Below are positions 28,191 through 36,835 of a DNA stretch of 53,039 nucleotides, one piece after another; the first letter of the stretch is position 1; each line of letters opens with the position of its first letter. This stretch comes from a bacterium. GTDB lineage: Bacteria > Actinomycetota > Acidimicrobiia > Spongiisociales > ZC4RG35. Below the pieces are notes generated by a model that was given only the letters and a program-made list of their open reading frames with translations, had not been told where the DNA came from and searched no databases. The position numbers were made by a program, and so were the translations under genes. The stretch covers positions 1 through 53,039 of the forward strand of contig JAHEDH010000006.1 in the NCBI GenBank assembly GCA_024641285.1. Direction: 5' to 3'.

Positions 28191-28610
28191 ATGAAGATTC
28201 TGGTGGGAGTTGATGCATCGAGCTACTCCATCGCAGTGCTCGAGCGGGCGATCGAACTGGCACGGGCGATGAAGGCGGCCCTCGAGGTGGTGCACGTGTT
28301 CGAGATGCCATTCGTGTACGACCTCGGCGCTGCGGTCAATGTCGACCAGATGCGGCAGGCGGAAGCCGAGGCGGTCTGGTCCGTGGCGCAACCCGTCATC
28401 GACGGGGCCGCCGACCTGGACATCACGAGGATCGACCTCACCGGCGGAGCGTCGCGGATGCTGGTCACCCGGGCTGCAGAGACGGGCGTCGATCTCATCG
28501 TGGTCGGCAATCGTGGACGTGGCGACCTGGCTTCGCTGGTGCTCGGGAGCACGAGCCACGGCGTGATCCACACTGCGCCGTGCGACATCTTCATCGTCAA
28601 GGGCGACTGA
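28191..28610 (+). CDS. Universal stress protein, ATP-binding class (USP 3)
   Basis: The 139-residue UspA protein begins MKILVGVDASSYSIAVL and ends with the loop GNRGRGDLASLVLGSTSHGV. The ATG at 28191 is preceded by AAAGG and by the normal N-terminus; an in-frame start at 28146 adds unrelated residues. The 253-base gap upstream contains only a poor box match (GTGACGTTGGTCGG, 28094-28107). The gene converges on the DUF5661 gene with 20 bases between stops. Confidence 0.92.
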   Translation: MKILVGVDASSYSIAVLERAIELARAMKAALEVVHVFEMPFVYDLGAAVNVDQMRQAEAEAVWSVAQPVIDGAADLDITRIDLTGGASRMLVTRAAETGVDLIVVGNRGRGDLASLVLGSTSHGVIHTAPCDIFIVKGD

Positions 28611-28630
28611 TGTCTCGGTGCGGAGCGGCT

Positions 28631-28930
28631 TCAAACGATGCCGAGATCCGGGTCTCCCGACACCGCCCACGCTGCTTCGCCGATCGCCTCCATTCGCAGC
28701 AGGCGCTCGTAGTAATCGGGAATCTCCCTCAGATGGGCCAGTGCGATCTTGGCCGTCAGCACCGGATCATTGCCGGTGACGTCGAGTTCGGGTGTGCGGG
28801 CTCCGTGCTCGAGTTCGACCTGCATCCCCGCGAGCACCGCTGCAGCATCGAAGCGCTCGGATTCGAGGTCGATTCCGATGACCCGACACGCCTCGATCGC
28901 GTCTCCGAGTTCGAAGTCGACAACCATCAT
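28631..28930 (-). CDS. DUF5661 family protein
   Basis: The 99-residue protein has the DUF5661 pattern: an N-terminal EACRVIGIDLESERFDAAAVLAGMQVELEHGARTPELDVTGNDPVLTAKIALAHLREIPDYYERLLRME. It is small, helical and cytoplasmic, and no function is known. It follows the hydrogenase operon on the same strand, but a strong hairpin separates it, so it may be expressed on its own. GGAG precedes the ATG pair at its start. Confidence 0.8.
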   Translation of the reverse strand: MMVVDFELGDAIEACRVIGIDLESERFDAAAVLAGMQVELEHGARTPELDVTGNDPVLTAKIALAHLREIPDYYERLLRMEAIGEAAWAVSGDPDLGIV

Positions 28931-28961
28931 CGTTCTCCAGTCGTGTGACGGACGCGAAGCA

Positions 28962-29024
28962 ACCCGGGATCACCGCCCCACCCCACTGCACTGCACGAGC
29001 CTCACATCAAGGGTGATCCCGGGT
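28962..29024 (-). terminator. Inverted repeat at the end of the hydrogenase operon
   Basis: ACCCGGGATCACC (28962-28974) and its exact inverse GGTGATCCCGGGT (29012-29024) flank the hypC stop codon. The 13-bp stem with a 37-base loop probably ends the hydrogenase transcript before the DUF5661 gene. Confidence 0.6.
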
Positions 29025-29312
29025 CGTTGTCCTGTCATCGTCGATCCCGGTCCTGACATCCGGAAGAGGCGAAAGCCCCGTCGCGTCGGGCTCCGTTGCC
29101 CCGGTGACCGCCTCGATCAGAGATCGTCGTTCCTCGGCTTCTGATGCATCGAGGACTCTGATCGCATGCCCGGCATGCACCATGACATGATCGCCGACGA
29201 CCGCCGCCGGAACGCACAGGAGGCTGACGCGTTGCGGTGCGGTGCCCGGGTGGGAGATCACGGCCTCCATGCCGTCCACCTCGACGATGCAGCCGATGCG
29301 GGGCAGGCACAT
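29007..29312 (-). CDS. hypC: HypC/HybG/HupF-type hydrogenase chaperone
   Basis: The 101-residue protein starts MCLPRIGCIVEVDGMEAVI. HypC-family proteins begin with Met-Cys, and this Cys2 carries the Fe(CN)2CO unit with HypD. The C-terminal 30 residues are hydrophilic and poorly conserved. It should deliver the iron centre to the large subunit encoded in the same operon. The stop of the protease gene is three bases upstream. The other maturation genes (hypABDEF) are not in this window. Confidence 0.88.
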   Translation of the reverse strand: MCLPRIGCIVEVDGMEAVISHPGTAPQRVSLLCVPAAVVGDHVMVHAGHAIRVLDASEAEERRSLIEAVTGATEPDATGLSPLPDVRTGIDDDRTTTRDHP

Positions 29313-29315
29313 CGG

Positions 29316-29768
29316 TCAGACCGTCTCTTCGGCGGCGAGTCGGAGAATGAGGTCTGCGACGCGCTCGACGGCGGTTTCGAGCGCCGGGCTCAACCCGGCG
29401 CCGGTCGAGAAGTCGGCTCCCTCGATGCCGATGACGGTGAGCCGTTGCGGGATCGTGCCGAGGATGCGGGCCAGTTCGAGCGCCTCGAAGACACCGAACC
29501 CGTGGGTGGAGCTCCGACTTCGAAGCGGGATGCGCAACGAGGAATCCTGATCCAGGCTGACCTCGGTGGTCGTGACGGTGCCCGGCACCAAGCCTGACAC
29601 CATGGCATCCACGACGATCACCTCGGGGTCGGCTCCGAACAGCACGATGAGGCTCGAAGGGTCACCGTCCGACTCGAAACAGGTCACCGACTCGCCGAGC
29701 CGCTCGATGACCGCGATGCCGACGGCATCGTCACCTTGGAATCGGTTTCCCACGCCGATGACGATCAT
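29316..29768 (-). CDS. Hydrogenase maturation protease (HybD/HycI family)
   Basis: The 150-residue protein has the M52 pattern: VIGVGNRFQGDDAVGIAVIERL with the nickel-binding acidic residue, VIVVDAMVSG with the second, and GIEGADFSTGAGLSPALETAVERV. It removes the C-terminal peptide of the large subunit after nickel insertion. Its start overlaps the large-subunit stop by four bases, showing coupling with its substrate. Confidence 0.9.
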   Translation of the reverse strand: MIVIGVGNRFQGDDAVGIAVIERLGESVTCFESDGDPSSLIVLFGADPEVIVVDAMVSGLVPGTVTTTEVSLDQDSSLRIPLRSRSSTHGFGVFEALELARILGTIPQRLTVIGIEGADFSTGAGLSPALETAVERVADLILRLAAEETV

Positions 29769-31060
29769 GATCGGTGGACCCTGAAGTCGAGGAAGTGGGT
29801 GGCACAGGAGATACAGGGGTCGTAGTTCCTGATCGCCTGCTCGAGATGGTGTTGCATCTCCTCATCGGTGAGCCCCAGGATGGTCGGAATCAGCCTTCGC
29901 AGGTCCTCTTCGATCCGAAGCTGGTTCTGGGAGGTCGGGGGAACGATCTGGGCGTCGGTGATGATGCCGCTCTCATCGATGCGGTAGCGATGGTAGAGCA
30001 GCCCCCGCGGCGCCTCAGAGGCCCCATGCCCCTCGCCGGCTCGGACCGGTGCGGTCGCCGCCGGACTCTCCGGGCGCACGTAGCGACGGACGATGTCCAG
30101 CCCGGTGGCGCAGGCGTGTACCAGCTCGACGGCCCGAACCACGATGCTTCGGAATGGATTGACGACCACCGGCTCGATGCCCCGGGCCGCCTTCAGGGCG
30201 ACGGGATGCAACTGCTCCCGGTTGAGATTGAAGCGCGCGATCGGGCCGACGTGATACGAGCCCCGGTCGCGGATCCGGGCATGGAGAGCGTTCGACCGCT
30301 CGACGTGCTCTTCGACGAAGACGTCGTTGAACTCGTCGACCGTGATGTCGATGCCCTCCGACGATCGGATGCGCCCGTCGAGGACTGCGTATTCGTCGGG
30401 ATCCGACAGCGCGACGAACTCGTAGTCCAGGTCGAGCTCGGGGAACGGGAACGTCGACACCAGCGCCACGGTGCGGAGCGCCGCCTCGAGCGCCCATTCC
30501 ATGTCGGGCTCGACGGCCCGGAGCTGGTCCGGCGTCGGAGCCCGATGGAAGCCGCCGACCATCGGGTTGACGGGGTGGATCTCGCGACCGCCGATACATG
30601 CCATCAGGTCGTTGCCGATGCTCTTGAGTCGGAGGGCGTCGCGGACCTCGGTGGGGAACTCGGCGGCCATCGCCATGCCGCTGGGAAACCCGAGGAAGTC
30701 CGGCGCATGCAGCAGGTAGATGTGGAGGGCGTGGCTCTCGATCCACTCGGCCATGTAGAGGAGGCGACGCAGATCGCGGATCTGCGGGCTCACGCGAATG
30801 CCCAGGATCTGTTCCATGGCGTTGATGGAGGACGTCTGATACGCCACCGGGCAGATCCCACAGATCCTCGCGGTGATGTCTGGCGCCTCGGTGTACTCGC
30901 GTCCGCGGAGGAACGCTTCGAAGAACCTGGGCGATTCGAAGATCCTGAACTCGAGGTCGACGATCTCGTCGCCATCCACCACGACCTCGAGGGCGCCCTC
31001 ACCTTCGACCCTGGTGAGCTCCTCGATCCGGAACGATCGCAGTCGGTCGGTCTTGTGCAC
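29765..31060 (-). CDS. hydA: [NiFe] hydrogenase large (alpha) subunit, group 3b
   Basis: The 431-residue protein has both nickel-ligating motifs: RICGICP (Cys67, Cys70) and DPCISCATH near the C-terminus. A short FLDFRVHRS tail follows, which the adjacent protease would remove. Length, TRVEGEGAL start and operon order match group 3b NAD(P)H-linked (sulf)hydrogenases. These cytoplasmic enzymes exchange electrons between H2 and NAD(P) and may also reduce sulfur. It is the last structural gene of hydBGDA. Confidence 0.95.
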   Translation of the reverse strand: MHKTDRLRSFRIEELTRVEGEGALEVVVDGDEIVDLEFRIFESPRFFEAFLRGREYTEAPDITARICGICPVAYQTSSINAMEQILGIRVSPQIRDLRRLLYMAEWIESHALHIYLLHAPDFLGFPSGMAMAAEFPTEVRDALRLKSIGNDLMACIGGREIHPVNPMVGGFHRAPTPDQLRAVEPDMEWALEAALRTVALVSTFPFPELDLDYEFVALSDPDEYAVLDGRIRSSEGIDITVDEFNDVFVEEHVERSNALHARIRDRGSYHVGPIARFNLNREQLHPVALKAARGIEPVVVNPFRSIVVRAVELVHACATGLDIVRRYVRPESPAATAPVRAGEGHGASEAPRGLLYHRYRIDESGIITDAQIVPPTSQNQLRIEEDLRRLIPTILGLTDEEMQHHLEQAIRNYDPCISCATHFLDFRVHRS

Positions 31061-31068
31061 GAGCCCTC

Positions 31069-31842
31069 CTATCGATCTTCGATCGCGGCGGATGCCGCCG
31101 CAAATGCCGGTGCGGCCGTGTTGAACGTCCTGAGCGAGCGGACGAGCGCCTCATCCTCGATCCCGAGCTCGCGCCACTGCCATGCCAGGGAGGCGACGTT
31201 GACCGTCTCGGCCGGCCCGAAACATCCGTAGCACCCGCGATCGTACGCCGGGCAGATGGCGCCACATCCGGCCTGGGTGATCGGCCCGAGGCAAGCGATC
31301 CCGCCGGCGACCATCACACAGCTCACCCCTCGTGCCTTGCACTCGATGCACACGGGATACGTCGGGAGGTCCGGCTTGCGGCCTGCCAGGAGTGCGCCGA
31401 CCACATCCAGGAGTTGGATTTTGCTGACCGGACACCCTCGCAACTCGATGTCCACCTCGATGTGGTCCGAGATCGGAGTCGAGGTCGCCAATGAGTCGAT
31501 GTACGTCGGCGTGGCATACACGGTGCGGACGAACTCGTCGGAGTCGGCGAGGTTCCTGAGCGCCTGAATGCCACCGGCGGTGGCGCATGCCCCGATCGCG
31601 ACCACGAGCTCCGACTGGTGGCGTACGGCCCGGATGCGGTCGGCGTCGCGCGGTGTCGTGATCGATCCTTCGACGAGGGAGACCGTATACGGCCCGTCGG
31701 CATGCGCAGTCGATGCCTCGGGGAAGTGTGCGATGTCGACGGCTTCGGCGATGTCGAGCAACCGGTCCTCCAGGTCCAGAAGGCTGAGTTGGCAGCCGTC
31801 ACACGATGCGAACTTCCAAACCGCCAACGAAGGCTTCCCCAC
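31069..31842 (-). CDS. hydD: [NiFe] hydrogenase small (delta) subunit, group 3b
   Basis: The 257-residue protein has the proximal-cluster motif [16 protein letters not shown], then [13 protein letters not shown] and [17 protein letters not shown] cysteine-rich C-terminal region ([39 protein letters not shown]) should bind two further [4Fe-4S] clusters. GGGAGG lies before the start. GTG at 31842 has better spacing than TTG at 31848, which would overlap the upstream stop. A longer reading in this frame, up to 32571, is a shadow of the gamma gene. Confidence 0.93.
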   Translation of the reverse strand: MGKPSLAVWKFASCDGCQLSLLDLEDRLLDIAEAVDIAHFPEASTAHADGPYTVSLVEGSITTPRDADRIRAVRHQSELVVAIGACATAGGIQALRNLADSDEFVRTVYATPTYIDSLATSTPISDHIEVDIELRGCPVSKIQLLDVVGALLAGRKPDLPTYPVCIECKARGVSCVMVAGGIACLGPITQAGCGAICPAYDRGCYGCFGPAETVNVASLAWQWRELGIEDEALVRSLRTFNTAAPAFAAASAAIEDR

Positions 31843-31844
31843 GA

Positions 31845-32681
31845 TCAAACCTCCCTCATCTCGAGCAGATCGGCCACTCGGTCGTAGCGCAAGACCGGAC
31901 CGTCCTTGCAGACGAACAGCGGCCCGAGTTGGCAGTGCCCACACAGGCCGACCGCGCACTTCATGTTGCGCTCCAACGTCACCCAGATGTCGGAGGGGTC
32001 GATGTCCCGTGCGACGAGGTCGCGACCGGCGTTGATCATCATGAGGTCCGGGCCGCACATCATGACCAGGGGGGTGCGCACGGAATCGAGCGCCTCCTCG
32101 AAGAGGGCCGTCACCAGGCCGACTCCACCGGTCCACTCCTCGGTGGGCGCGTCGACCGTGAGGTGGACGTCCACGTCGTCGTATTCGCCCCAGATCTCGA
32201 GGTCGCCCTTGAAGAGCATGTCCTCCGGCGTCTTGGCGCCGTACACGATGCCGACGGATCCTCTCTCGGCGCTCTCCTCGGCGACAGCGAAGACCGCAGA
32301 TCGCAGAGGGGCCAGCCCCAGGCCCCCGGCCACGAAGAGCACATCCCGCCCGGCGACGAGGTCGATCGGCCAGCTCGTGCCGTATGGTCCTCTCACAGTG
32401 ATCACGCCGCCGACTTCGGTGCCCGTGATCGCAGCGGTCACCGCCCCGGCGTTCCGGATCGTCACCGAAAGGCACCGGCTGGTGTCGGGATGGTTGGAAA
32501 ACGAGATCGGCACCTCGCCGACACCGGGAACACCGATCATGCCCATCTGGGCCGGCTCGAATCCGAAGCACGATCGACCGTCCGACGGTTCGACCATCAA
32601 GGTCGTGACGTCGTGGGTCTCCCGTCGCTTCGCCACGACCTCGAACGGGCGGGGGATGAGCGTGCTCGCCTGATCATCCAT
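31845..32681 (-). CDS. hydG: Hydrogenase gamma subunit, FAD/NAD(P)-binding diaphorase
   Basis: The 278-residue ferredoxin-reductase-like protein has the NAD-binding run [19 protein letters not shown], a C-terminal CGPDLMM segment and the [2Fe-2S] ligands [20 protein letters not shown]. It belongs to the HydG/dihydroorotate-dehydrogenase electron-transfer family and should carry electrons between NAD(P)H and the hydrogenase clusters. It overlaps the beta-subunit gene by eight bases. Confidence 0.93.
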   Translation of the reverse strand: MDDQASTLIPRPFEVVAKRRETHDVTTLMVEPSDGRSCFGFEPAQMGMIGVPGVGEVPISFSNHPDTSRCLSVTIRNAGAVTAAITGTEVGGVITVRGPYGTSWPIDLVAGRDVLFVAGGLGLAPLRSAVFAVAEESAERGSVGIVYGAKTPEDMLFKGDLEIWGEYDDVDVHLTVDAPTEEWTGGVGLVTALFEEALDSVRTPLVMMCGPDLMMINAGRDLVARDIDPSDIWVTLERNMKCAVGLCGHCQLGPLFVCKDGPVLRYDRVADLLEMREV

Positions 32682-33783
32682 CGATGCGCTCCATCATCCT
32701 GGGAATCTCTGCGGTGAAGTCGATTCCCACCGGGCACCACGTGATGCATCGACCGCATCCGACACATCCCGACGAGCCGAACTGCTCGACCCATCCGGAC
32801 AGCTTGTGCGTCAGCCACTGCCGGTAGCGGGCATCGATCGATGCCCGTTGGGGGCGACCGCCCATGAACGAGAAGTCGAGCGAGAAGCACGAGTCCCAGC
32901 GGACGTCGTGAGTCATCGTCGCGCCGTCGAGGCTGGACGTGTCGATTGTGGACACGCAGAAGCACGTCGGGCACGCCTGAGTGCAGTTCCCGCATGCCAG
33001 ACAGCGGTCGGCGATGTCGGCCCACGACGGGTGCTGGCGGTGAGAGGCGAGGAACTCCGGCAGGCCCGTCACCGTCAGCTCTCGGCCCATGGCGCCCGCT
33101 GCCGCTGAGACGGCCGATCTCGCCTGCCCGATTTCGATCTGATCCGGTACACGGTGCTCGACGCGTTCGAGGATCGCCTCACCCCGTTGGGTGCCGTATC
33201 GCCCGACGTACTCCCATCCCCCGTCCACCCTGAGTTCGGTCATCGCCAGGTCGAACCCTCCGTCTGCCCCTGGGCCGGTCCCCATCGAGGCGCAGAAGCA
33301 GACCTCTCCGGGCTCGGTGCAGTCGATCGAGACGATGAAGCCCGCCTTTCGCCGGGCCTCGTAGTCGGCGTCGACGTACTCGCCTCCGAGCAGGACCGTG
33401 TCGTGGATGGACATCGCCGCCAGCTCACATGATCTGGCCCCGATGACCGCGACCCTTGCTCCGGTCGGCGCTGCCGGCTCGAACCTGTAGGAGTCGCCGT
33501 CCCTTGCGGCCGTCCAGACGGCTCGGCGCGGCGGGAAGAAGAGATCCTTGAGGCTGGTCACGCCGACGGTGTGGCCGAAGATCGCATCGTCGGCCCGCTC
33601 CACCAGGCTGTATCGCCCGGGCCCCTGAACATCGCGGACTCCGATCGCCAGCTCATCGATGCTGTCGATACGCCGGTATCTGATGGCTCGGTCGACGACG
33701 ACCGGGCCGTAGACCTGGTATCCGTCCTCCCGAAGCACGGTCACGAGCTGATCCAGCTCCGAACGTTTCAACACGAATGACAC
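32674..33783 (-). CDS. hydB: Hydrogenase beta subunit, 4Fe-4S dicluster protein
   Basis: The 369-residue protein resembles the beta subunit of group 3b hydrogenases and the anaerobic sulfite reductase A type. It has RSCELAAMSIHD with FCASMGTGPGADGGFDLAM in the N-terminal half, and two ferredoxin motifs, CLACGNCTQACPTCFC and CVGCGRCITWCPVG, in the C-terminal half. It links the gamma and delta subunits electronically. It is the first gene of the operon, with a strong box 53 bases upstream of its ATG. Confidence 0.92.
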   Translation of the reverse strand: MSFVLKRSELDQLVTVLREDGYQVYGPVVVDRAIRYRRIDSIDELAIGVRDVQGPGRYSLVERADDAIFGHTVGVTSLKDLFFPPRRAVWTAARDGDSYRFEPAAPTGARVAVIGARSCELAAMSIHDTVLLGGEYVDADYEARRKAGFIVSIDCTEPGEVCFCASMGTGPGADGGFDLAMTELRVDGGWEYVGRYGTQRGEAILERVEHRVPDQIEIGQARSAVSAAAGAMGRELTVTGLPEFLASHRQHPSWADIADRCLACGNCTQACPTCFCVSTIDTSSLDGATMTHDVRWDSCFSLDFSFMGGRPQRASIDARYRQWLTHKLSGWVEQFGSSGCVGCGRCITWCPVGIDFTAEIPRMMERIDG

Positions 33784-33836
33784 GGTTCGTCTCCCGACTC
33801 GCCGTCACCGTATGGGCGGGCGAAGGCAGGCGGTAA

Positions 33837-33850
33837 GGGACCTTCGTCAC
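33837..33850 (-). promoter_or_regulatory. Candidate DosR-like box of the hydrogenase operon
   Basis: GGGACCTTCGTCAC on the plus strand (GTGACGAAGGTCCC toward hydB) is a near-consensus site 53 bases before the hydB start. About 22 bases after it, toward hydB, lies ATACGG, a possible -10. The site also lies 76 bases before the divergent EamA gene. Confidence 0.65.
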
Positions 33851-33926
33851 AGGCGCCTGTACGCAAGGCCACTGTCGGGTTGCGTCGCCACTCGGCATCG
33901 TGTGACTGCAACCGAATGGAGATGAC

Positions 33927-34874
33927 GTGAAGTCGAAGGTCGTATCGAGATCGATCCGCGTCGCCGATCAAGGGCGGCATGTGGGCGCCCAGAGGCGCTC
34001 GGGGATCGTCTGGGCGCTCGGCACTGCCGGACTGAGCGGTGTGGCGATCTGGGTCAACCGCTTCGGTGTCGGCGCCTGGGCGGATACGGGTGGATCCCTG
34101 GGGTACACGACCGCCAAGAACATGGTGGCCGCCGTGGTGCTCGGGATCGTCGTGTGGAAGCTTCGCCCGGAGGCTCCGGCGGGTTTGCGTGACCACTGGC
34201 GCGGGCTTGTGGCGATTGCCGTGTTCGGTGGTGCGATCCCCTTCGCCATGTTCTTCGAAGGCTTGTCCCAGGCCTCGTCGACGCAGGCGGCCTTCATTCA
34301 CAAGACGTTGATCCTCTGGGTGGCCGCACTTGCGATCCCGTTGCTCGGTGAGCGGATCCGAGTGATTCACGTGTTGGCCATCATTGCGTTGCTCGGCGGT
34401 CAGGTCCTCATGGCCGGTGGCCTGTCGGGGATCGTGGTCGGCTCAGGCGAACTCTTGATTCTCGGTGCCACCCTGCTGTGGTCCGTCGAGGTGATCGTCG
34501 CCAAGCGGGTGTTGTCCGGGGTTCCGGCGGGATGGGTCGGACTCGCCCGGATGGGTGGGGGAGCAGTCGTGCTGCTCGTGATCGGGTTGGCGAGCGGGAA
34601 CGGAGTCGTTGCGACCGGCCTCGGCATCGAGCAGATCGGGTGGGTGCTGCTGACGGGACTCGTCCTGGCCGGCTACGTGTACACCTGGATGCATGCGCTC
34701 GCCCTGGCACCGGCAGTTGACGTCACCGCCGTCCTCGTCGGTTCGGTCGTGGTCACTGCCCTCCTCGATGCGGGCCCGGCCGGGCTGGTGGGCGCAGGGC
34801 CCGGCCTCGTGTTGGTCGCGATCGGGGTCCTGGCGGTGATCGCCGGCTGGCGGAGAGGTGCCGTTGGTGCCTGA
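33927..34874 (+). CDS. EamA/DMT-family transporter
   Basis: The 315-residue protein has about ten transmembrane segments in two EamA halves. Halves can be recognised by GAIPFAMFFEGLSQASSTQAAFIHKTLILWVA in the first and GYVYTWMHALALAPAVDVTAVLVGSVVVTALLD in the second. Members export metabolites or amino acids, but the substrate here is unknown. The start is a GTG at 33927 with GGAG upstream. It overlaps the next gene at its 3' end. Confidence 0.88.
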   Translation: MKSKVVSRSIRVADQGRHVGAQRRSGIVWALGTAGLSGVAIWVNRFGVGAWADTGGSLGYTTAKNMVAAVVLGIVVWKLRPEAPAGLRDHWRGLVAIAVFGGAIPFAMFFEGLSQASSTQAAFIHKTLILWVAALAIPLLGERIRVIHVLAIIALLGGQVLMAGGLSGIVVGSGELLILGATLLWSVEVIVAKRVLSGVPAGWVGLARMGGGAVVLLVIGLASGNGVVATGLGIEQIGWVLLTGLVLAGYVYTWMHALALAPAVDVTAVLVGSVVVTALLDAGPAGLVGAGPGLVLVAIGVLAVIAGWRRGAVGA

Positions 34875-35601
34875 CGGCCTGCTGCGGTTCGCCCGCTACG
34901 CCTTCCCTCCCAACGAGCGTGGGTTGTGCGGGCCGGACCGGGCTCCGGAGTTGGCGGAGGCGATCAGGCTCGGGATCGACGATCCCGACGTCCGGACCAT
35001 CGCCGAAGGCTTCTCCGGGGCATGGCCCTACCTGGTGCTCCTCGGGTCGTCGTTGTCGCGGGGCGATGCCCTGGACGGGGCGGTGGTCGATGCCTACTGG
35101 CTCGGAGAGCCGTCTGGCACGCGTGTGGGTCTGGCGACGCTCGGGGATTCCCTTCGGGAACGCTTCGGAGGGCGGTCGGGTTGGAGCGGTCTGCGGGATT
35201 CGGTCGAACTCGGCGGCTGGCCGACCCACTCCTATCACGTGTTCATGGTGTACCCGTGGATTGGGCTGATCAGGTCCGGGCTGGTGGACCCCGGTCTCGA
35301 GGTGATCGACCGCTGCAGGATCAGATGGGGCAGGGTCGTCGAGATCACCGGTGGCACGGCGCTCGTGTCTTCGGAACAGCTGGTCTGGAACGGCCATTCG
35401 ATCGAGGTGGGACCCGAGCGGGTCGAGGCGGTCTCGGTTCTCCGGAACGATGGTGAGATCGCCGTCGGGGGACTGGTGTCCCTGCACTGGGATTGGGTGT
35501 GCGAGCCGATCACGACGCGTGAGCAGGAGTGGCTCCGGTCGTCGCAGGCGCATCATCTTCGACTGGCGAACGCCGGCGGTGCCACCGCTCGCCTCGCCTA
35601 G
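34858..35601 (+). CDS. DUF6390 family protein
   Basis: The 247-residue protein begins GLLRFARYAFPPNERGLCGPDRAPEL, which fits the DUF6390 opening (YARYAFxPNxLGYCGP). It continues with HSYHVFMVYPWIGLI and CRIRWGRVVEI. No function is known. GTG at 34858 or 34867 may be the start; both overlap the transporter gene, implying coupling. Its stop is three bases from that of the convergent DUF1876 gene. The family name is recalled, not searched. Confidence 0.75.
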   Translation: MPLVPDGLLRFARYAFPPNERGLCGPDRAPELAEAIRLGIDDPDVRTIAEGFSGAWPYLVLLGSSLSRGDALDGAVVDAYWLGEPSGTRVGLATLGDSLRERFGGRSGWSGLRDSVELGGWPTHSYHVFMVYPWIGLIRSGLVDPGLEVIDRCRIRWGRVVEITGGTALVSSEQLVWNGHSIEVGPERVEAVSVLRNDGEIAVGGLVSLHWDWVCEPITTREQEWLRSSQAHHLRLANAGGATARLA

Positions 35602-35604
35602 GCC

Positions 35605-35853
35605 TCAGGACGATACGCGCCCGTGAGCGGCGACCTTGGCCTGTGCGGCCTCGAGCATCTGCGCCGACAGCTCGGCGAGCGATCGAGCGATCGCCAGCTC
35701 TTCCCCGATGACCGGGATGCTCGGGTCGGACGGATTCCTCATCGCCTTGCCGCGGGCTTCGAACGTGTCGCCCCAGAGCGAGAGGTGCGATATCGCGATC
35801 GTCTCGTCCATCGTCTCTTCGAGATCCAGCTTGAGCGCATAGTGCCGTTCCAT
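35605..35853 (-). CDS. DUF1876 domain protein (Rv1738/Rv2632c-like)
   Basis: The 82-residue protein starts MERHYALKLDLEETMDETIA and contains RNPSDPSIPVIGEELAIARSLAELSAQMLEAA, the DUF1876 pattern. The fold resembles hibernation-promoting factors, and the mycobacterial homologues Rv1738 and Rv2632c are known members of the DosR regulon. The ATG at 35853 has AAGGAGG at good spacing; a longer frame to 36000 is not real. A two-half-site box lies 50 bases upstream. This is one of the clearest dormancy-regulon markers in the window. Confidence 0.85.
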   Translation of the reverse strand: MERHYALKLDLEETMDETIAISHLSLWGDTFEARGKAMRNPSDPSIPVIGEELAIARSLAELSAQMLEAAQAKVAAHGRVSS

Positions 35854-35903
35854 TGCGCCTCCTTCCTGGTCTGATTCTCGATGTGGGCGATGTCCCCGGG
35901 TAA

Positions 35904-35917
35904 GGGTCACAGGTCCC
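35904..35917 (-). promoter_or_regulatory. Candidate DosR-like box of the DUF1876 gene
   Basis: The plus strand reads GGGTCACAGGTCCC (minus: GGGACCTGTGACCC), with both half-sites good, 50 bases upstream of the DUF1876 start. The divergent VOC gene is 102 bases away. Confidence 0.6.
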
Positions 35918-36019
35918 GAGATACGAAGGCCGTGACGAATGCTCGGACGGAATGTCCGATCGACTCTTGCGACCGGGCCGGCCGGCGGCGACGTTGGCAA
36001 GGTGAACGAGAGGAGCGCA

Positions 36020-36790
36020 ATGACCGTCGACGTCCGTGCTCAGGCCCGGGTCGTCGGGCGACTCGACCTTCTGGCGGTCGATCTCATAGGCTCGGCCGAC
36101 TTCTATCACCGCCTCTTCGATTGGGAGTTCACCGGGGATTTCGCCGCCGAAGATGTGACCCTGGTCCGAGGGGATCCCGATGAAGGGGTGGTGGTCGTCG
36201 TCACCGGCGACGGCGTGGTCGGTCAGACATTCGGTCGGAAAGGGCAGTGGGAGGTGTTCTTCGACGTTGCGAGTGTCGACGAGACCTCCGAACGGGCGTG
36301 GCGGCATGGCGGCGACGTGCTCCATGCACCGATCGACTGTGCCGACGGTTCGCGTCTGGCGGTGATCCGCGATCCGACGGGCGCCGTGTTCGGTGTCATC
36401 GAGGACATCCCCGCCGGGCGTGCAGCCGATGCAACCGCGTGTGACCGCGGGCGACTCGTCGGTATGGAGCTCCACACGTCATCGCGTGAGGCCGCAACCA
36501 CGTTCTACCTCGAGGTTTTCAATTGGACCACGACTCCCGACCACGATCCATCGGCCTTGATGCTCAGCCGTGCGGGACGTCCGATTGCCGGCGTGGTGGT
36601 CGACCCGTCGCCCGTGCTGTCGCATCCGACCTGGGTTGCCTTCTTCGACGTCCCCGACGTTGCGGAGGCGTGTGAAGCGGTCGAGTGGCTCGGTGGGACG
36701 GTTCTGGCGGTCACCGCAGGCGACACCAATCGTCGTGCGGCGCTCGTCGCCGATCCGGGTGGAGCTGTCTTCGGTCTCTGCGAGTCCTGA
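36020..36790 (+). CDS. Two-domain VOC (glyoxalase-fold) protein
   Basis: The 256-residue protein has two glyoxalase/VOC modules: residues about 14-120 (DLLAVDLIGSADFYHRLFDWEF, AVIRDPTGAVFGVIED) and 135-255 (GMELHTSSREAATTFYLEVFNWTT, ALVADPGGAVFGLCES). The pairing is that of the mycobacterial CFP32/CFP30B-like proteins. The enzyme activity cannot be read. AGGAG precedes the ATG at 36020; an in-frame start at 35939 is not supported. It converges on hsp20 across a strong hairpin. Confidence 0.88.
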   Translation: MTVDVRAQARVVGRLDLLAVDLIGSADFYHRLFDWEFTGDFAAEDVTLVRGDPDEGVVVVVTGDGVVGQTFGRKGQWEVFFDVASVDETSERAWRHGGDVLHAPIDCADGSRLAVIRDPTGAVFGVIEDIPAGRAADATACDRGRLVGMELHTSSREAATTFYLEVFNWTTTPDHDPSALMLSRAGRPIAGVVVDPSPVLSHPTWVAFFDVPDVAEACEAVEWLGGTVLAVTAGDTNRRAALVADPGGAVFGLCES

Positions 36791-36795
36791 CGCCG

Positions 36796-36819
36796 GAGCC
36801 CCTCCAGCTGGAGGGGCTC
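36796..36819. terminator. 24-bp perfect palindrome between VOC and hsp20 genes
   Basis: GAGCCCCTCCAG/CTGGAGGGGCTC is a perfect 12-bp inverted repeat with no spacer, five bases after the VOC stop and 16 bases from the hsp20 stop. It is placed as a bidirectional terminator. Confidence 0.8.
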
Positions 36820-36835
36820 GGTGCATGGAACGTGA

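Noticed and set aside
31843-32571. N-terminal extension of the hydrogenase small subunit in the same frame
   Set aside because: This part is the shadow of the gamma-subunit gene. The small-subunit family begins near the GTG at 31842, which has its own ribosome binding site.
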